Part shown: piece by piece, positions 1-7,948 of the stretch
Layout of the letters: each line of letters starts with the position of its first letter
Position numbering within the stretch: the first letter of the stretch is position 1
Assembly (NCBI RefSeq): GCF_005885635.1
Contig: NZ_VATY01000002.1
Coordinates: forward strand, 744,001 to 808,000
Direction: 5' to 3'
From: Maribacter algarum (ex Zhang et al. 2020)
GTDB taxonomy: Bacteria; Bacteroidota; Bacteroidia; Flavobacteriales; Flavobacteriaceae
Length of the DNA stretch: 64,000 nt
Program-made: the position numbers and the translations under genes
Notes under the pieces: generated by a model
Seen by the model: only the letters and a program-made list of their open reading frames with translations
Database searches by the model: none
Told to the model about the DNA's origin: nothing

Positions 1-1077
1 AAGTTCAATCAAAAGGAATTGAAAGAGGTTTTCGATTTGTGCCTGAGTTGTAAGGCCTGCGCCAGCGAATGCCCAAGTAATGTAGATGTGGCAACTTTAA
101 AGGCCGAGTTTCAGTTTCAGTATCAAGAAGCAAATGGCTATCCATTGCGGAGCAAGTTGTTTGCGCATAACACCAAATTAAATAAACTAGGTGCTTCAGT
201 TTCCGGACTTACGAATGCAATCTACGATTCTAAGTTTCTTAGCGGGATTGTGAAGAAATCTGTGGGAGTTGCGAAAGCACGGAGTTTACCAAAAGTTTAT
301 AGTTTTAATTTCAATAAACACCTTCAAATAATTAAAAAAGAATATGTTAAATCAAAAAACAATTTGATTTTATATATAGATGAATTTACGAATCACCTAG
401 ATGTTGAATTAGGCAAGGATGCTATCGAAGTATTGTCTCGTTTGGGTTATGAAGTGGAGTTGTTTTATGCCGAAAGTGGACGGACTTATTTGTCAAAAGG
501 TTTTTTGAGACAAGCAAAGAAGCTCGCGCTTGCTAACATTCCCAAGTTAAAAGAATTTACGGATAAAGGGATTCCCGTTGTGGGATTGGAACCTTCCGCG
601 ATTTTGACTTTCCGTGATGAATACAAAAGACTATCTGAAGATAAAGCAGTAATAGATGCAATTGCAAAAAATGTTTTTCTCCTAGAGGAATTCCTATCCC
701 AGGAAATTGAAAAAGGAAATATTACACAGGATCAGTTTACCAAAGAGACTAAAACCGTTAAAATTCATGGGCATTGCCATCAAAAAGCTTTGAGTAATCA
801 AAAGGTGACTTTTGATGTATTAAACCTTCCTGAGAACTATAAGGTTTCTATTATTAGTTCTGGTTGCTGTGGCATGGCAGGTTCTTTTGGTTATGAAAAG
901 GAACATTATGAAGTTAGTATGCAAATAGGGGAGTTAAAGCTATTTCCATCAATACGTAAATCTAAAGAGGATGTTATCATATCTGCCAATGGAACGAGTT
1001 GCAGGCACCAAATATACGATGGAACCGAACGAGTGGCAAAGCATCCAGTTACGATTTTAAAAGAAGCCCTTGTTTAA
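1..1077 (+). CDS. FAD/Fe-S oxidoreductase, C-terminal part (cut at window start)
   Basis: The frame is open from base 1, so this is the 3' end of a longer gene; the TTG at 19 is not a real start. Near the beginning is a ferredoxin-type CLSCKACASECP cluster motif. The C-terminal half has two CCG-type cysteine segments (HGHCHQKAL, then SSGCCGMAGSFG), as in GlpC/HdrD-type proteins. This order matches the C-terminal third of the large fused GlcD-like FAD-binding plus Fe-S oxidoreductases, which oxidise 2-hydroxy acids such as D-lactate; the FAD half would lie upstream. The substrate cannot be judged from here. The stop overlaps the end of the convergent phosphoesterase gene by 21 bp. A separate GlpC-like subunit is the alternative. 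Confidence 0.85.
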   Translation, partial: KFNQKELKEVFDLCLSCKACASECPSNVDVATLKAEFQFQYQEANGYPLRSKLFAHNTKLNKLGASVSGLTNAIYDSKFLSGIVKKSVGVAKARSLPKVYSFNFNKHLQIIKKEYVKSKNNLILYIDEFTNHLDVELGKDAIEVLSRLGYEVELFYAESGRTYLSKGFLRQAKKLALANIPKLKEFTDKGIPVVGLEPSAILTFRDEYKRLSEDKAVIDAIAKNVFLLEEFLSQEIEKGNITQDQFTKETKTVKIHGHCHQKALSNQKVTFDVLNLPENYKVSIISSGCCGMAGSFGYEKEHYEVSMQIGELKLFPSIRKSKEDVIISANGTSCRHQIYDGTERVAKHPVTILKEALV

Positions 1078-1944
1078 AGGCGCCTTGCCTTCTTTTTTAT
1101 TTTCACTCTCTTTTTCTCTCTCCTTTTTGGTTGTTATTGATGCAACTAGTTCGTTGATATCCATTCCCTTTAATTCCTCATCTACAAAGAAAGGCAATAG
1201 TTTGTCTTGACTATAGCGGTATATTTTCCAACGTTTGAAGGAATATTCCAAAGCGGTCAAATTCTCCACCCAATCCCCAGAATTAAGATAAGTACACCTA
1301 CCTTTCTTAGTTATTATAATTTCTTTTTTAGGTTGATGTATATGTCCGCAAACAACATAATCATAATCATTTTCAATGGCGATATCGACGGCGGACTTTT
1401 CAAAGTTGCTAATGTGTTTTAAAGCGCTTTTTACACTGTTCTTTATTTTTTTCGATAGCGAGTAACGCTCTTTTCCAAGTTTGTTGAGACACCAATTGAT
1501 CCATTTATTCATTACAATTAGAAAGTCGTAGCCATACCCTCCTAATTTCGCTAACCACTTGGCATTCTTGATAGAGGCATCAAAAATATCACCATGGAAG
1601 AACCATGCCTTTTTTTCATCAAGTGTAAGTGTCAATTGGTCCAATACATAAAGATTGCCCATAGAAGTACCACTAAATTTTCGAAGTATTTCATCATGGT
1701 TTCCTGTAATATAAAAGACCTCAGTGCCTTTTGAGGCCATGCTAATAATCGTTCGCAGTACCTTCATATGTGATAAGGGGAAATACCGTTTGGTGAATTG
1801 CCAAATGTCAATAATATCCCCATTTAGAATAAGTTTTTTTGGTTGTATGCTATTTAAGTAGGCTACAAGCTCATCAGCATGGCAACCGTAGGTTCCTAAA
1901 TGCACGTCTGAAATTACAACTACTTCAATTTTACGTTTTTTCAA
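1057..1944 (-). CDS. UDP-2,3-diacylglucosamine diphosphatase-family phosphoesterase (LpxH-like)
   Basis: A calcineurin-like metallophosphoesterase. The metal-binding blocks appear in order: ISDVHLG, LNGDIIDIWQF, ITGNHDE, FFHGDIFD and CGHIHQPK. The arrangement and the SDVHLGTYG start are typical of Bacteroidota enzymes annotated as UDP-2,3-diacylglucosamine diphosphatase, which remove UMP from the lipid A precursor at the cytoplasmic membrane. The frame extends to a TTG at 2007, but homologues usually begin just before KKRKIEVVVISD, so the TTG at 1944 is chosen; no ATG is available. The C-terminus is a charged KE-rich tail without a domain. Assignment to lipid A synthesis rests on family resemblance, since no other lpx gene is nearby. 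Confidence 0.8.
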   Translation of the reverse strand: MKKRKIEVVVISDVHLGTYGCHADELVAYLNSIQPKKLILNGDIIDIWQFTKRYFPLSHMKVLRTIISMASKGTEVFYITGNHDEILRKFSGTSMGNLYVLDQLTLTLDEKKAWFFHGDIFDASIKNAKWLAKLGGYGYDFLIVMNKWINWCLNKLGKERYSLSKKIKNSVKSALKHISNFEKSAVDIAIENDYDYVVCGHIHQPKKEIIITKKGRCTYLNSGDWVENLTALEYSFKRWKIYRYSQDKLLPFFVDEELKGMDINELVASITTKKEREKESENKKEGKAPLNKGFF

Positions 1945-2088
1945 ACTAGAAAGGTTTATTACAAAATTAGGCGTAGTTAAATCGAAATGTGTTCTAATGC
2001 AAATCAAGAATAGATGTTCTTTCGGTTAAATTAAGTTTAATCATGGGTGTCAAATGTTATGAAAACATTACGCCTTCCCTTGTTTTGT

Positions 2089-2115
2089 TTGTCAATAATT
2101 TAAGATTTACCTTTG
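2089..2115 (+). promoter_or_regulatory. Promoter of aroC (TTG-N16-TACCTTTG)
   Basis: A perfect Bacteroidota -7 box TACCTTTG lies at 2108-2115, with a TTG at 2089-2091 sixteen bases upstream. The ATG of aroC is 22 bases downstream. Both parts fit the flavobacterial consensus TTG/TAnnTTTG. Confidence 0.6.
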
Positions 2116-2137
2116 CCAATCATTTTTAATCTAACCA

Positions 2138-3202
2138 ATGGCGGGAAATACCTTCGGAAACCTATTTAAACTTACAACTTTTGGAGAATCTCACGGAATA
2201 GCTATTGGCGGTGTTTTAGATGGATGCCCTGCAGGTTTGGAAATTGATCTCGATGCCATTCAAAAAGAGTTGGACCGGAGAAAACCAGGGCAATCGGCAA
2301 TCGTTACCCAACGGAAAGAACCCGATACTGTTGAATTCTACTCTGGAATATTTGAAGGAAAAACTACAGGAACACCAATTGGCTTCGCGATTCACAATAC
2401 CAATCAAAAATCACACGACTATTCGCATATCAAAGATTCCTATCGCCCATCACATGCCGATTATGTGTATGACCAGAAATACGGATTTAGGGATTATAGG
2501 GGTGGTGGACGTAGCTCAGCCAGAGAAACGGCAAGTAGGGTAGTAGCTGGAGCAATTGCCAAACAGATGCTTGCTGGAATAAAAATAAACGCCTTTGTTT
2601 CGCAGGTGGGTGACCTGCGACTGGAAAAAAGCTATCAAGATTTGGATTTAACACTTACAGAATCTAATGATGTGCGCTGTCCAGATTCAGACATGGCAGC
2701 CCAAATGGAGACCTATATCAAGGCAGTCCGAAAAGAAGGAGACACTATCGGTGGAATTATTAGCTGCGTTATTCAAAATGTCCCTGTTGGCTTAGGAGAA
2801 CCAGTTTTTGATAAGCTTCATGCGGAATTGGGAAAAGCAATGCTCTCCATAAATGCCGTAAAAGGTTTTGAGTATGGAAGTGGTTTTGAAGGAGTGAAAA
2901 TGAAGGGTAGTGCCCATAACGACCAGTACAATTCTGACGGCAGCACCAAAACCAATCATAGTGGAGGCGTGCAAGGCGGTATTAGCAATGGAATGGATAT
3001 TTACTTCAATGTGGCTTTCAAACCAGTGGCAACTGTAATTCAAGGTTACGAGACAATCGACAAAGAAGGCAATAAGGTGCAGACCCAAGGAAAAGGCAGA
3101 CATGACCCCTGTGTAGTGCCTCGGGCAGTTCCGATTGTTGAGGCGATGGCTGCCCTTGTTTTGGCGGATTATACCTTGCTAAATAGAACAATTCAATTAT
3201 AG
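2138..3202 (+). CDS. aroC: Chorismate synthase
   Basis: Converts 5-enolpyruvylshikimate-3-phosphate to chorismate, the last common step of aromatic amino acid synthesis, using reduced FMN in the cytosol. The whole family pattern is present: the start [18 protein letters not shown], the arginine-rich [14 protein letters not shown] and [21 protein letters not shown], and the end [21 protein letters not shown]. At 354 residues it is full length. It has its own promoter box and stands apart from other shikimate genes. Confidence 0.97.
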   Translation: MAGNTFGNLFKLTTFGESHGIAIGGVLDGCPAGLEIDLDAIQKELDRRKPGQSAIVTQRKEPDTVEFYSGIFEGKTTGTPIGFAIHNTNQKSHDYSHIKDSYRPSHADYVYDQKYGFRDYRGGGRSSARETASRVVAGAIAKQMLAGIKINAFVSQVGDLRLEKSYQDLDLTLTESNDVRCPDSDMAAQMETYIKAVRKEGDTIGGIISCVIQNVPVGLGEPVFDKLHAELGKAMLSINAVKGFEYGSGFEGVKMKGSAHNDQYNSDGSTKTNHSGGVQGGISNGMDIYFNVAFKPVATVIQGYETIDKEGNKVQTQGKGRHDPCVVPRAVPIVEAMAALVLADYTLLNRTIQL

Positions 3203-3246
3203 TTTTTCTTTTCTAGAAACTTTCCTTTCAAAATAGTATCTTACTC

Positions 3247-3265
3247 ACCTAAACTAAACTTAGGT
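3247..3265. promoter_or_regulatory. Inverted repeat abutting the symporter start
   Basis: ACCTAA (3247-3252) and TTAGGT (3260-3265) form a perfect 6-bp inverted repeat with a 7-base spacer, ending one base before the ATG at 3266. It could be an operator or a hairpin limiting translation. A short repeat like this can occur by chance. Confidence 0.25.
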
Positions 3266-4717
3266 ATGATGAAACTTGCGTTGCATTGGCAGATTCTAAT
3301 CGGAATGGTACTGGGAATTCTGTTTGCGTTTATTCTTTTGATGACCGGATGGGGAAAAGAAGAGATTATTTTACAAATAATACCAGCAGGAGAAACTGTG
3401 CTTCACAAGATAATGGATGGCACAGTTGTTCACGAACAAGTACTTACTGAAGAAAAAATCATCACTTCAACAAAAGCCCGTGAGTTTGTCGGTAATTGGA
3501 TTGCGCCTTTTGGCACCATTTTTATCAAATTACTTAAACTAATTGCGGTCCCCCTTATTTTGGCTTCCCTAATTAAAGGAATTTCCGATTTAAAGGATAT
3601 CTCCAAATTCCGAAACATTGGTCTTCGTACAATTGGTATTTACATAGGCACAACCACTGTAGCTATTATTCTGGGCCTTGTATTGGTCAATATAATCGAA
3701 CCAGGAAATGGTATTTCTGAAGAAACTATTGATAAACTCACATCTACTTACGCCAGTGATGAAGGTGTCACCGCAAAATTAGAAGAAGCCACACGGCAAA
3801 AAGAAAGTGGTCCCTTAAAGTTCTTAGAAGATATGGTACCCGACAACGCAGTAGCAGCTTTAGGTAATAACCAATTGATGTTACAGGTTATATTTTTTAC
3901 CATTTTCATCGGAATTTCTATGCTATTGATTGGTGAAAAAAGGGCTCGGCCCTTAAAAGATTTCTTTGATTCCCTTAATGATGTCGTTTTAAAGATGGTT
4001 GACCTTATAATGCTTACTGCACCTTATGCTGTTTTCGCACTATTGGCAAATGTAGTCGTTTCTTCTAGCGACCCTGAAATTTTATTGGCCCTGCTCAAAT
4101 ATGCCGGAGTAGTTGTTCTTGGACTCTTTTTAATGATTGTTTTTTACAGCATTTTGGTTTCAGTATTTGCCAAGAAGAATCCCTTTTGGTTTTTGAAACA
4201 GTTGAGTCCGGCGCAGTTGCTAGCTTTTTCAACAAGCTCAAGTGCTGCGACATTGCCGGTTACAATGGAAAGAGTAGAAGAGCATATTGGAGTCGATAAG
4301 GAAGTCTCAAGTTTTGTACTTCCTGTAGGGGCCACCGTAAATATGGACGGAACAAGTCTCTATCAGGGAATTGCTGCCGTCTTTATTGCGCAAGCTCTTA
4401 GCTTTGACCTTCCATTGACTGCTCAACTTACTATTGTTTTAACAGCACTTTTAGCCTCTATTGGAACGGCTGCCGTGCCTGGAGCGGGAATGGTAATGTT
4501 GGTAATTGTTTTGGAATCCGTAGGGTTTCCTCCAGATAAATATGCCATTGGTTTAGCTTTGATATTTGCCGTGGATAGACCTTTAGATATGCTACGAACC
4601 GTTGTAAACATTACAGGAGACGCTACTGTAGCAACCATTGTTGCAAAATCGGTGGACAAGTTACACGATAATCCCAAAGCCAAAAATTGGGATGACCATT
4701 ATGATGAAGTGAAGTAG
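3266..4717 (+). CDS. Dicarboxylate/amino acid:cation symporter (DAACS family)
   Basis: An inner-membrane Na+- or H+-coupled carrier for glutamate/aspartate or C4-dicarboxylates. Visible family marks are the serine-rich hairpin AFSTSSSAATLPVTME, the NMDGTSLYQG cation-binding loop, the second hairpin GTAAVPGAGMVML, and VDRPLDMLRTVVNITGDA in the last helix. At 483 residues it is longer than GltP because of a hydrophilic stretch of about 70 residues after the first helix and another around residues 150-190, both common in Bacteroidota members. Two ATGs are adjacent (3266 and 3269). A 19-bp gap to the next gene would allow read-through into the ATP-grasp operon. Confidence 0.92.
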   Translation: MMKLALHWQILIGMVLGILFAFILLMTGWGKEEIILQIIPAGETVLHKIMDGTVVHEQVLTEEKIITSTKAREFVGNWIAPFGTIFIKLLKLIAVPLILASLIKGISDLKDISKFRNIGLRTIGIYIGTTTVAIILGLVLVNIIEPGNGISEETIDKLTSTYASDEGVTAKLEEATRQKESGPLKFLEDMVPDNAVAALGNNQLMLQVIFFTIFIGISMLLIGEKRARPLKDFFDSLNDVVLKMVDLIMLTAPYAVFALLANVVVSSSDPEILLALLKYAGVVVLGLFLMIVFYSILVSVFAKKNPFWFLKQLSPAQLLAFSTSSSAATLPVTMERVEEHIGVDKEVSSFVLPVGATVNMDGTSLYQGIAAVFIAQALSFDLPLTAQLTIVLTALLASIGTAAVPGAGMVMLVIVLESVGFPPDKYAIGLALIFAVDRPLDMLRTVVNITGDATVATIVAKSVDKLHDNPKAKNWDDHYDEVK

Positions 4718-4736
4718 AATATTAAACTGCGATAAT

Positions 4737-5768
4737 ATGAACATCTGTTTTCTAATGTATCCGTGGGAGGATATCGACCCAGAAAATGATACAAGTCTAG
4801 CATTAATTCATGAATGTGTAAAACGTAAACATGGAGTAGCTCTATGTACTCCCGCTAATTTGACCATTCGAAATAGTGTTACCAATGCCTTTTGTACGGT
4901 AATTAATAGAATGGATAAGGTTTCCGCTAGTTTGAAATCTTTTTATAAACAGGCTTCCTTGCGGGAAGAAATGCTTCCTTTGGCTGGATTTGATGTAATT
5001 TTCATGCGTGCCAATCCACCTTTAGATCCCATTATGTTGAATTTTTTAGATTCCGTAAAGGATGATGTATTTATCATGAACTCCCTCCAGGGTATTCGAG
5101 AGGCAAATAACAAACTCTATACGGCCGCTTTTGGTGATTCTCATAGCAATATCATTCCAGCAACACATGTATCTAAAAACAAACGTCATTTAATCCGTCA
5201 GATTAAAGAGTCTAAAGCGGATAAGATGATTTTAAAACCCTTAAATGGTTTTGGTGGTTCAGGCGTTATCTTGATTGAAAAATCTGCTATGAGTAGTATT
5301 CAGTCTTTACTAGATTTTTATATAACTAACTCTGATGGAACCTCTAACTATGTTATACTTCAAGAATACATTGAAGGTGCAGACCAAGGTGATGTACGAA
5401 TTCTAATCTTAAATGGGGAGCCTATTGGAGCCATGAAGCGGGTACCTGGAACAGATGACCATCGTTCGAATGTTTCCGCAGGTGGTTCTGTTCAAAAACA
5501 TTCCATGACCAAAGAGGAGAAAGCGCTTTGCAAGCAAATAGGTCCGAAACTTGTCAAAGACGGACTCTACTTTGTAGGGATTGATGTGATTGGCGGAAAA
5601 CTTGTTGAGGTGAACGTGATGTCTCCTGGCGGAATAACCTACATGAACAAGGTGTATAAAACTAAGATTCAATCTAAGGTGATTGATTTTGTTGAAAGTA
5701 AAGTAATTGACCAATTACAAGCCTTCGATAGACGCTCAAGGCTTCGCAATGAAGTTGAGAATGCTTAA
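4737..5768 (+). CDS. ATP-grasp ligase, glutathione synthetase-like
   Basis: A 343-residue ATP-grasp enzyme: a Rossmann-like N-terminal part (MNICFLMYPWEDIDPENDTS), then the ATP-binding core KMILKPLNGFGGSGVILIEK, the QEYIEGADQGDVRILIL segment, and the metal-binding end VGIDVIGGKLVEVNVMSPGG. This is closest in style to GshB, which joins gamma-glutamylcysteine to glycine. No gshA is seen, and the gene overlaps by 20 bp with an N-formylglutamate amidohydrolase-like gene that in turn overlaps a DUF1704 peptidase gene. The trio therefore probably makes and trims a different amide-linked small molecule or peptide (inference). The ATP-grasp call is firm; the substrate is open. Confidence 0.85.
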   Translation: MNICFLMYPWEDIDPENDTSLALIHECVKRKHGVALCTPANLTIRNSVTNAFCTVINRMDKVSASLKSFYKQASLREEMLPLAGFDVIFMRANPPLDPIMLNFLDSVKDDVFIMNSLQGIREANNKLYTAAFGDSHSNIIPATHVSKNKRHLIRQIKESKADKMILKPLNGFGGSGVILIEKSAMSSIQSLLDFYITNSDGTSNYVILQEYIEGADQGDVRILILNGEPIGAMKRVPGTDDHRSNVSAGGSVQKHSMTKEEKALCKQIGPKLVKDGLYFVGIDVIGGKLVEVNVMSPGGITYMNKVYKTKIQSKVIDFVESKVIDQLQAFDRRSRLRNEVENA

Positions 5769-6585
5769 ACTTTCTGTAGATTCCATAATTTCCAAGATCG
5801 AATCTGAAATTCCTTTTGAAGCGGTTTCAGAAGACTACTCTTTTACCTTAAAAATAAAAGAATACGCCCCATATATTTGTGGAGCAGTTCATGACGGACA
5901 TCAATTTCGAAAATCGCTTTGGGAAAATTGTTTGCATACGGAATATGACCGTTGGTATGAAGAAGATCCTTGTACCAAGGAAATGATACAGTCACATCCG
6001 ATTGTTATTGCCGGTTGTGACAGTCGCTTTGAATATGATTTAAACAGAGCTCCTGATACTGCCATTTATACAGATGCTTGGGGAAAACAGTTATGGAAAA
6101 AACCCTTAGCTGAAGAAGAAAGAAGCCTTAGCTTAGAAAAACACACTAATTTTTATAAGGTTGTGCATACTCTGGTGCATCAAATTGAATCAAAATATGG
6201 AAATGCCATCGTTTTTGATATGCATAGCTACAATTGGAAACGCTGGGATAGAGAAGTACCTACATGGAACCTAGGCACCGCTAACATTGACAACAACCGC
6301 TATGGCGAATTGGCCGAATCTTGGAGTCAGAGGTTAGGGGAGATGGAGCTTCCCAACGGAATCAAATCAACCTCAAAAATCAATGATACGTTCCAAGGGA
6401 ATGGCTATTTCCTCAAATACATTACTCAAAACTTTGAGAATACTTTGGTTTTGGCAACGGAGATTGCCAAAGTGTACTGCGATGAGTATGAAGGTATACT
6501 TTATCCGGAAGTCGTTCGTTCTGTGGAAGAACAATTGAAAGAATCGATACCTTTGCAGTTGAAGGAATTTCAGGAACGAATATGA
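5749..6585 (+). CDS. N-formylglutamate amidohydrolase-family protein
   Basis: A zinc-dependent amidohydrolase-type fold of the N-formylglutamate amidohydrolase family. Family segments are AGCDSRFEYDLNR, VFDMHSYNWKRW and TANIDNNRYGELAESW, with the metal-binding His in the DMHSY block. The frame opens at a TTG (5707), but the ATG at 5749 gives the natural start MKLRMLKLSVDS and a 20-bp overlap with the ATP-grasp gene, so it is preferred. The stop overlaps the next start as ATGA. It has no his-degradation neighbours, so true N-formylglutamate is an unlikely substrate; it more likely acts on the product of the preceding ligase (inference). Confidence 0.82.
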   Translation: MKLRMLKLSVDSIISKIESEIPFEAVSEDYSFTLKIKEYAPYICGAVHDGHQFRKSLWENCLHTEYDRWYEEDPCTKEMIQSHPIVIAGCDSRFEYDLNRAPDTAIYTDAWGKQLWKKPLAEEERSLSLEKHTNFYKVVHTLVHQIESKYGNAIVFDMHSYNWKRWDREVPTWNLGTANIDNNRYGELAESWSQRLGEMELPNGIKSTSKINDTFQGNGYFLKYITQNFENTLVLATEIAKVYCDEYEGILYPEVVRSVEEQLKESIPLQLKEFQERI

Positions 6586-7754
6586 TTCAATCCCCAAAGC
6601 TTAACGAATTACAGCGCGAATACGCCGATATCTTCGAAATCGATGCCAATTTAGATCGCTTGGTAAAGAAAATCGAACTATTAAGTTATGTGAACCCTCT
6701 GAACATTGAAAAGGAGAAGCATCAGTTTTTTGCTTCTAAATATTCGGTTGATCCTGAATTTCGGTATCCTAAGTTAAAGTTTAGTCCGTATAAACTCCAT
6801 CGGATGTTCTTTTCACAACGTTTGGAGCGAATAGAAGATGAACAGATTCGTACGATGTACAAGGAAATCATCTACTACTATTCGAACATGGTACAATGTA
6901 TCGAAACAATAGGGCAGAAGAAGAAGTTCCATTACAATTCACTTCGTGTCTACGGTTCGCCAACAGAAAAAGATGTTGAAAATGCCCGATTTATATTGCA
7001 TTATGCTGACGAACCTGTTTCAGGAGAAATGGAAAAGATTTTCACCGCTGAAGAGGCTAAGGCCTATTTTGAGGATTTTGCAGAACAATATGATTTTCCG
7101 TTAAACATCAAATTTTCAACTCATATTGCTGCAGAAGCCATGGTAAGTAACGCTTCACAGTCGTTATTAATCAAACGAAACGTCAAATTCAGTAAAAATC
7201 AGTTGCACACTTTGGCCAATCATGAGATTGGCGTGCATCTAGTAACCACTTATAACGGACAACAACAGCCGCTAAAGATTTTCTCTAACGGATTTCCTAA
7301 AAACGTAGAAACACAAGAAGGACTTGCTGTTTTTAGTGAGTACATGAGTGGGGCACTGACTTTAAAGCGTCTAAAGGAACTGGCCTATCGCGTTTTAGCA
7401 TCTGATAGTTTAATTAAGGGGTATACCTTTTCGGATACCTTCGATTTGATTCACGGTCAATACAAACTTAATCGTGATGATGCATTTACAATTACACTTC
7501 GTGCGCATAGAGGAGGGGGCTTTACTAAAGACCGTCTGTATTTAAGTGGTTTGAAAAAAATATATAAACGTTATCTACAAGAAGAATCGATGGAACCCTT
7601 ATTATCGGGTAAAGTATCTTTAGATTATGAACAGCCCATTCAAAAGCTTCATAAATTAGGACTAGCCGAGAAAAATCAATTTACAAACTTGGCTTACCTT
7701 CAAAATCTTAATATGAATAAGACCTTGGACTTTATATTAAATAACTTGAAGTAA
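6582..7754 (+). CDS. DUF1704 / QEGLA-motif putative zinc metallopeptidase
   Basis: This belongs to the family annotated as flavohemoglobin expression-modulating QEGLA motif protein (DUF1704). An HEIGVH sequence (His214, Glu215, His219; an HExxxH pattern) lies about 30 residues before TQEGLAVFSEY, whose Glu247 is placed to be the third zinc ligand. The same family contains the animal tubulin tyrosine carboxypeptidase MATCAP, which uses HExxxH, so a carboxypeptidase-like activity is plausible. The first 200 residues are helical and charged, with no signal peptide or membrane segment, so it should be cytosolic. It is translationally coupled (ATGA) to the amidohydrolase. The historic name reflects an expression effect and says nothing about mechanism. 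Confidence 0.85.
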   Translation: MIQSPKLNELQREYADIFEIDANLDRLVKKIELLSYVNPLNIEKEKHQFFASKYSVDPEFRYPKLKFSPYKLHRMFFSQRLERIEDEQIRTMYKEIIYYYSNMVQCIETIGQKKKFHYNSLRVYGSPTEKDVENARFILHYADEPVSGEMEKIFTAEEAKAYFEDFAEQYDFPLNIKFSTHIAAEAMVSNASQSLLIKRNVKFSKNQLHTLANHEIGVHLVTTYNGQQQPLKIFSNGFPKNVETQEGLAVFSEYMSGALTLKRLKELAYRVLASDSLIKGYTFSDTFDLIHGQYKLNRDDAFTITLRAHRGGGFTKDRLYLSGLKKIYKRYLQEESMEPLLSGKVSLDYEQPIQKLHKLGLAEKNQFTNLAYLQNLNMNKTLDFILNNLK

Positions 7755-7762
7755 TACCTAGG

Positions 7763-7933
7763 GTCACTTCGAGTGATTTTTAACGAGTGTAGCGTGGTTA
7801 AAAATTGTATCGAGAAGTTTTCATGGTGAAGTAGTTATAATTTGAATCTGTAGGGTTCTCGATACATTTTCTTTTTCGTGCCTCAAAAGAAAACATTCGA
7901 AGTGACAGTAAGCCAAAATTGTCACTTCGAGTG
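7763..7933. repeat. Flavobacterial intergenic repeat with nested inverted and direct copies
   Basis: GTCACTTCGAGTG occurs at 7763-7775 and again, identical, at 7921-7933; a one-mismatch inverted copy CATTCGAAGTGAC is at 7894-7906. Inside, TGTATCGAGAA (7806-7816) faces TTCTCGATACA (7856-7866), a perfect 11-bp inverted repeat. The element fills the gap between two convergent genes. This resembles the non-coding GTCA-TTCGAG-type repeats scattered through flavobacterial genomes; it may also serve as a terminator. Confidence 0.7.
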
Positions 7934-7948
7934 TTCTATTTAACAACT

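Noticed and set aside
4737-5768. Naming the ATP-grasp gene gshB
   Set aside because: No gshA partner is seen and the operon context points to another substrate.
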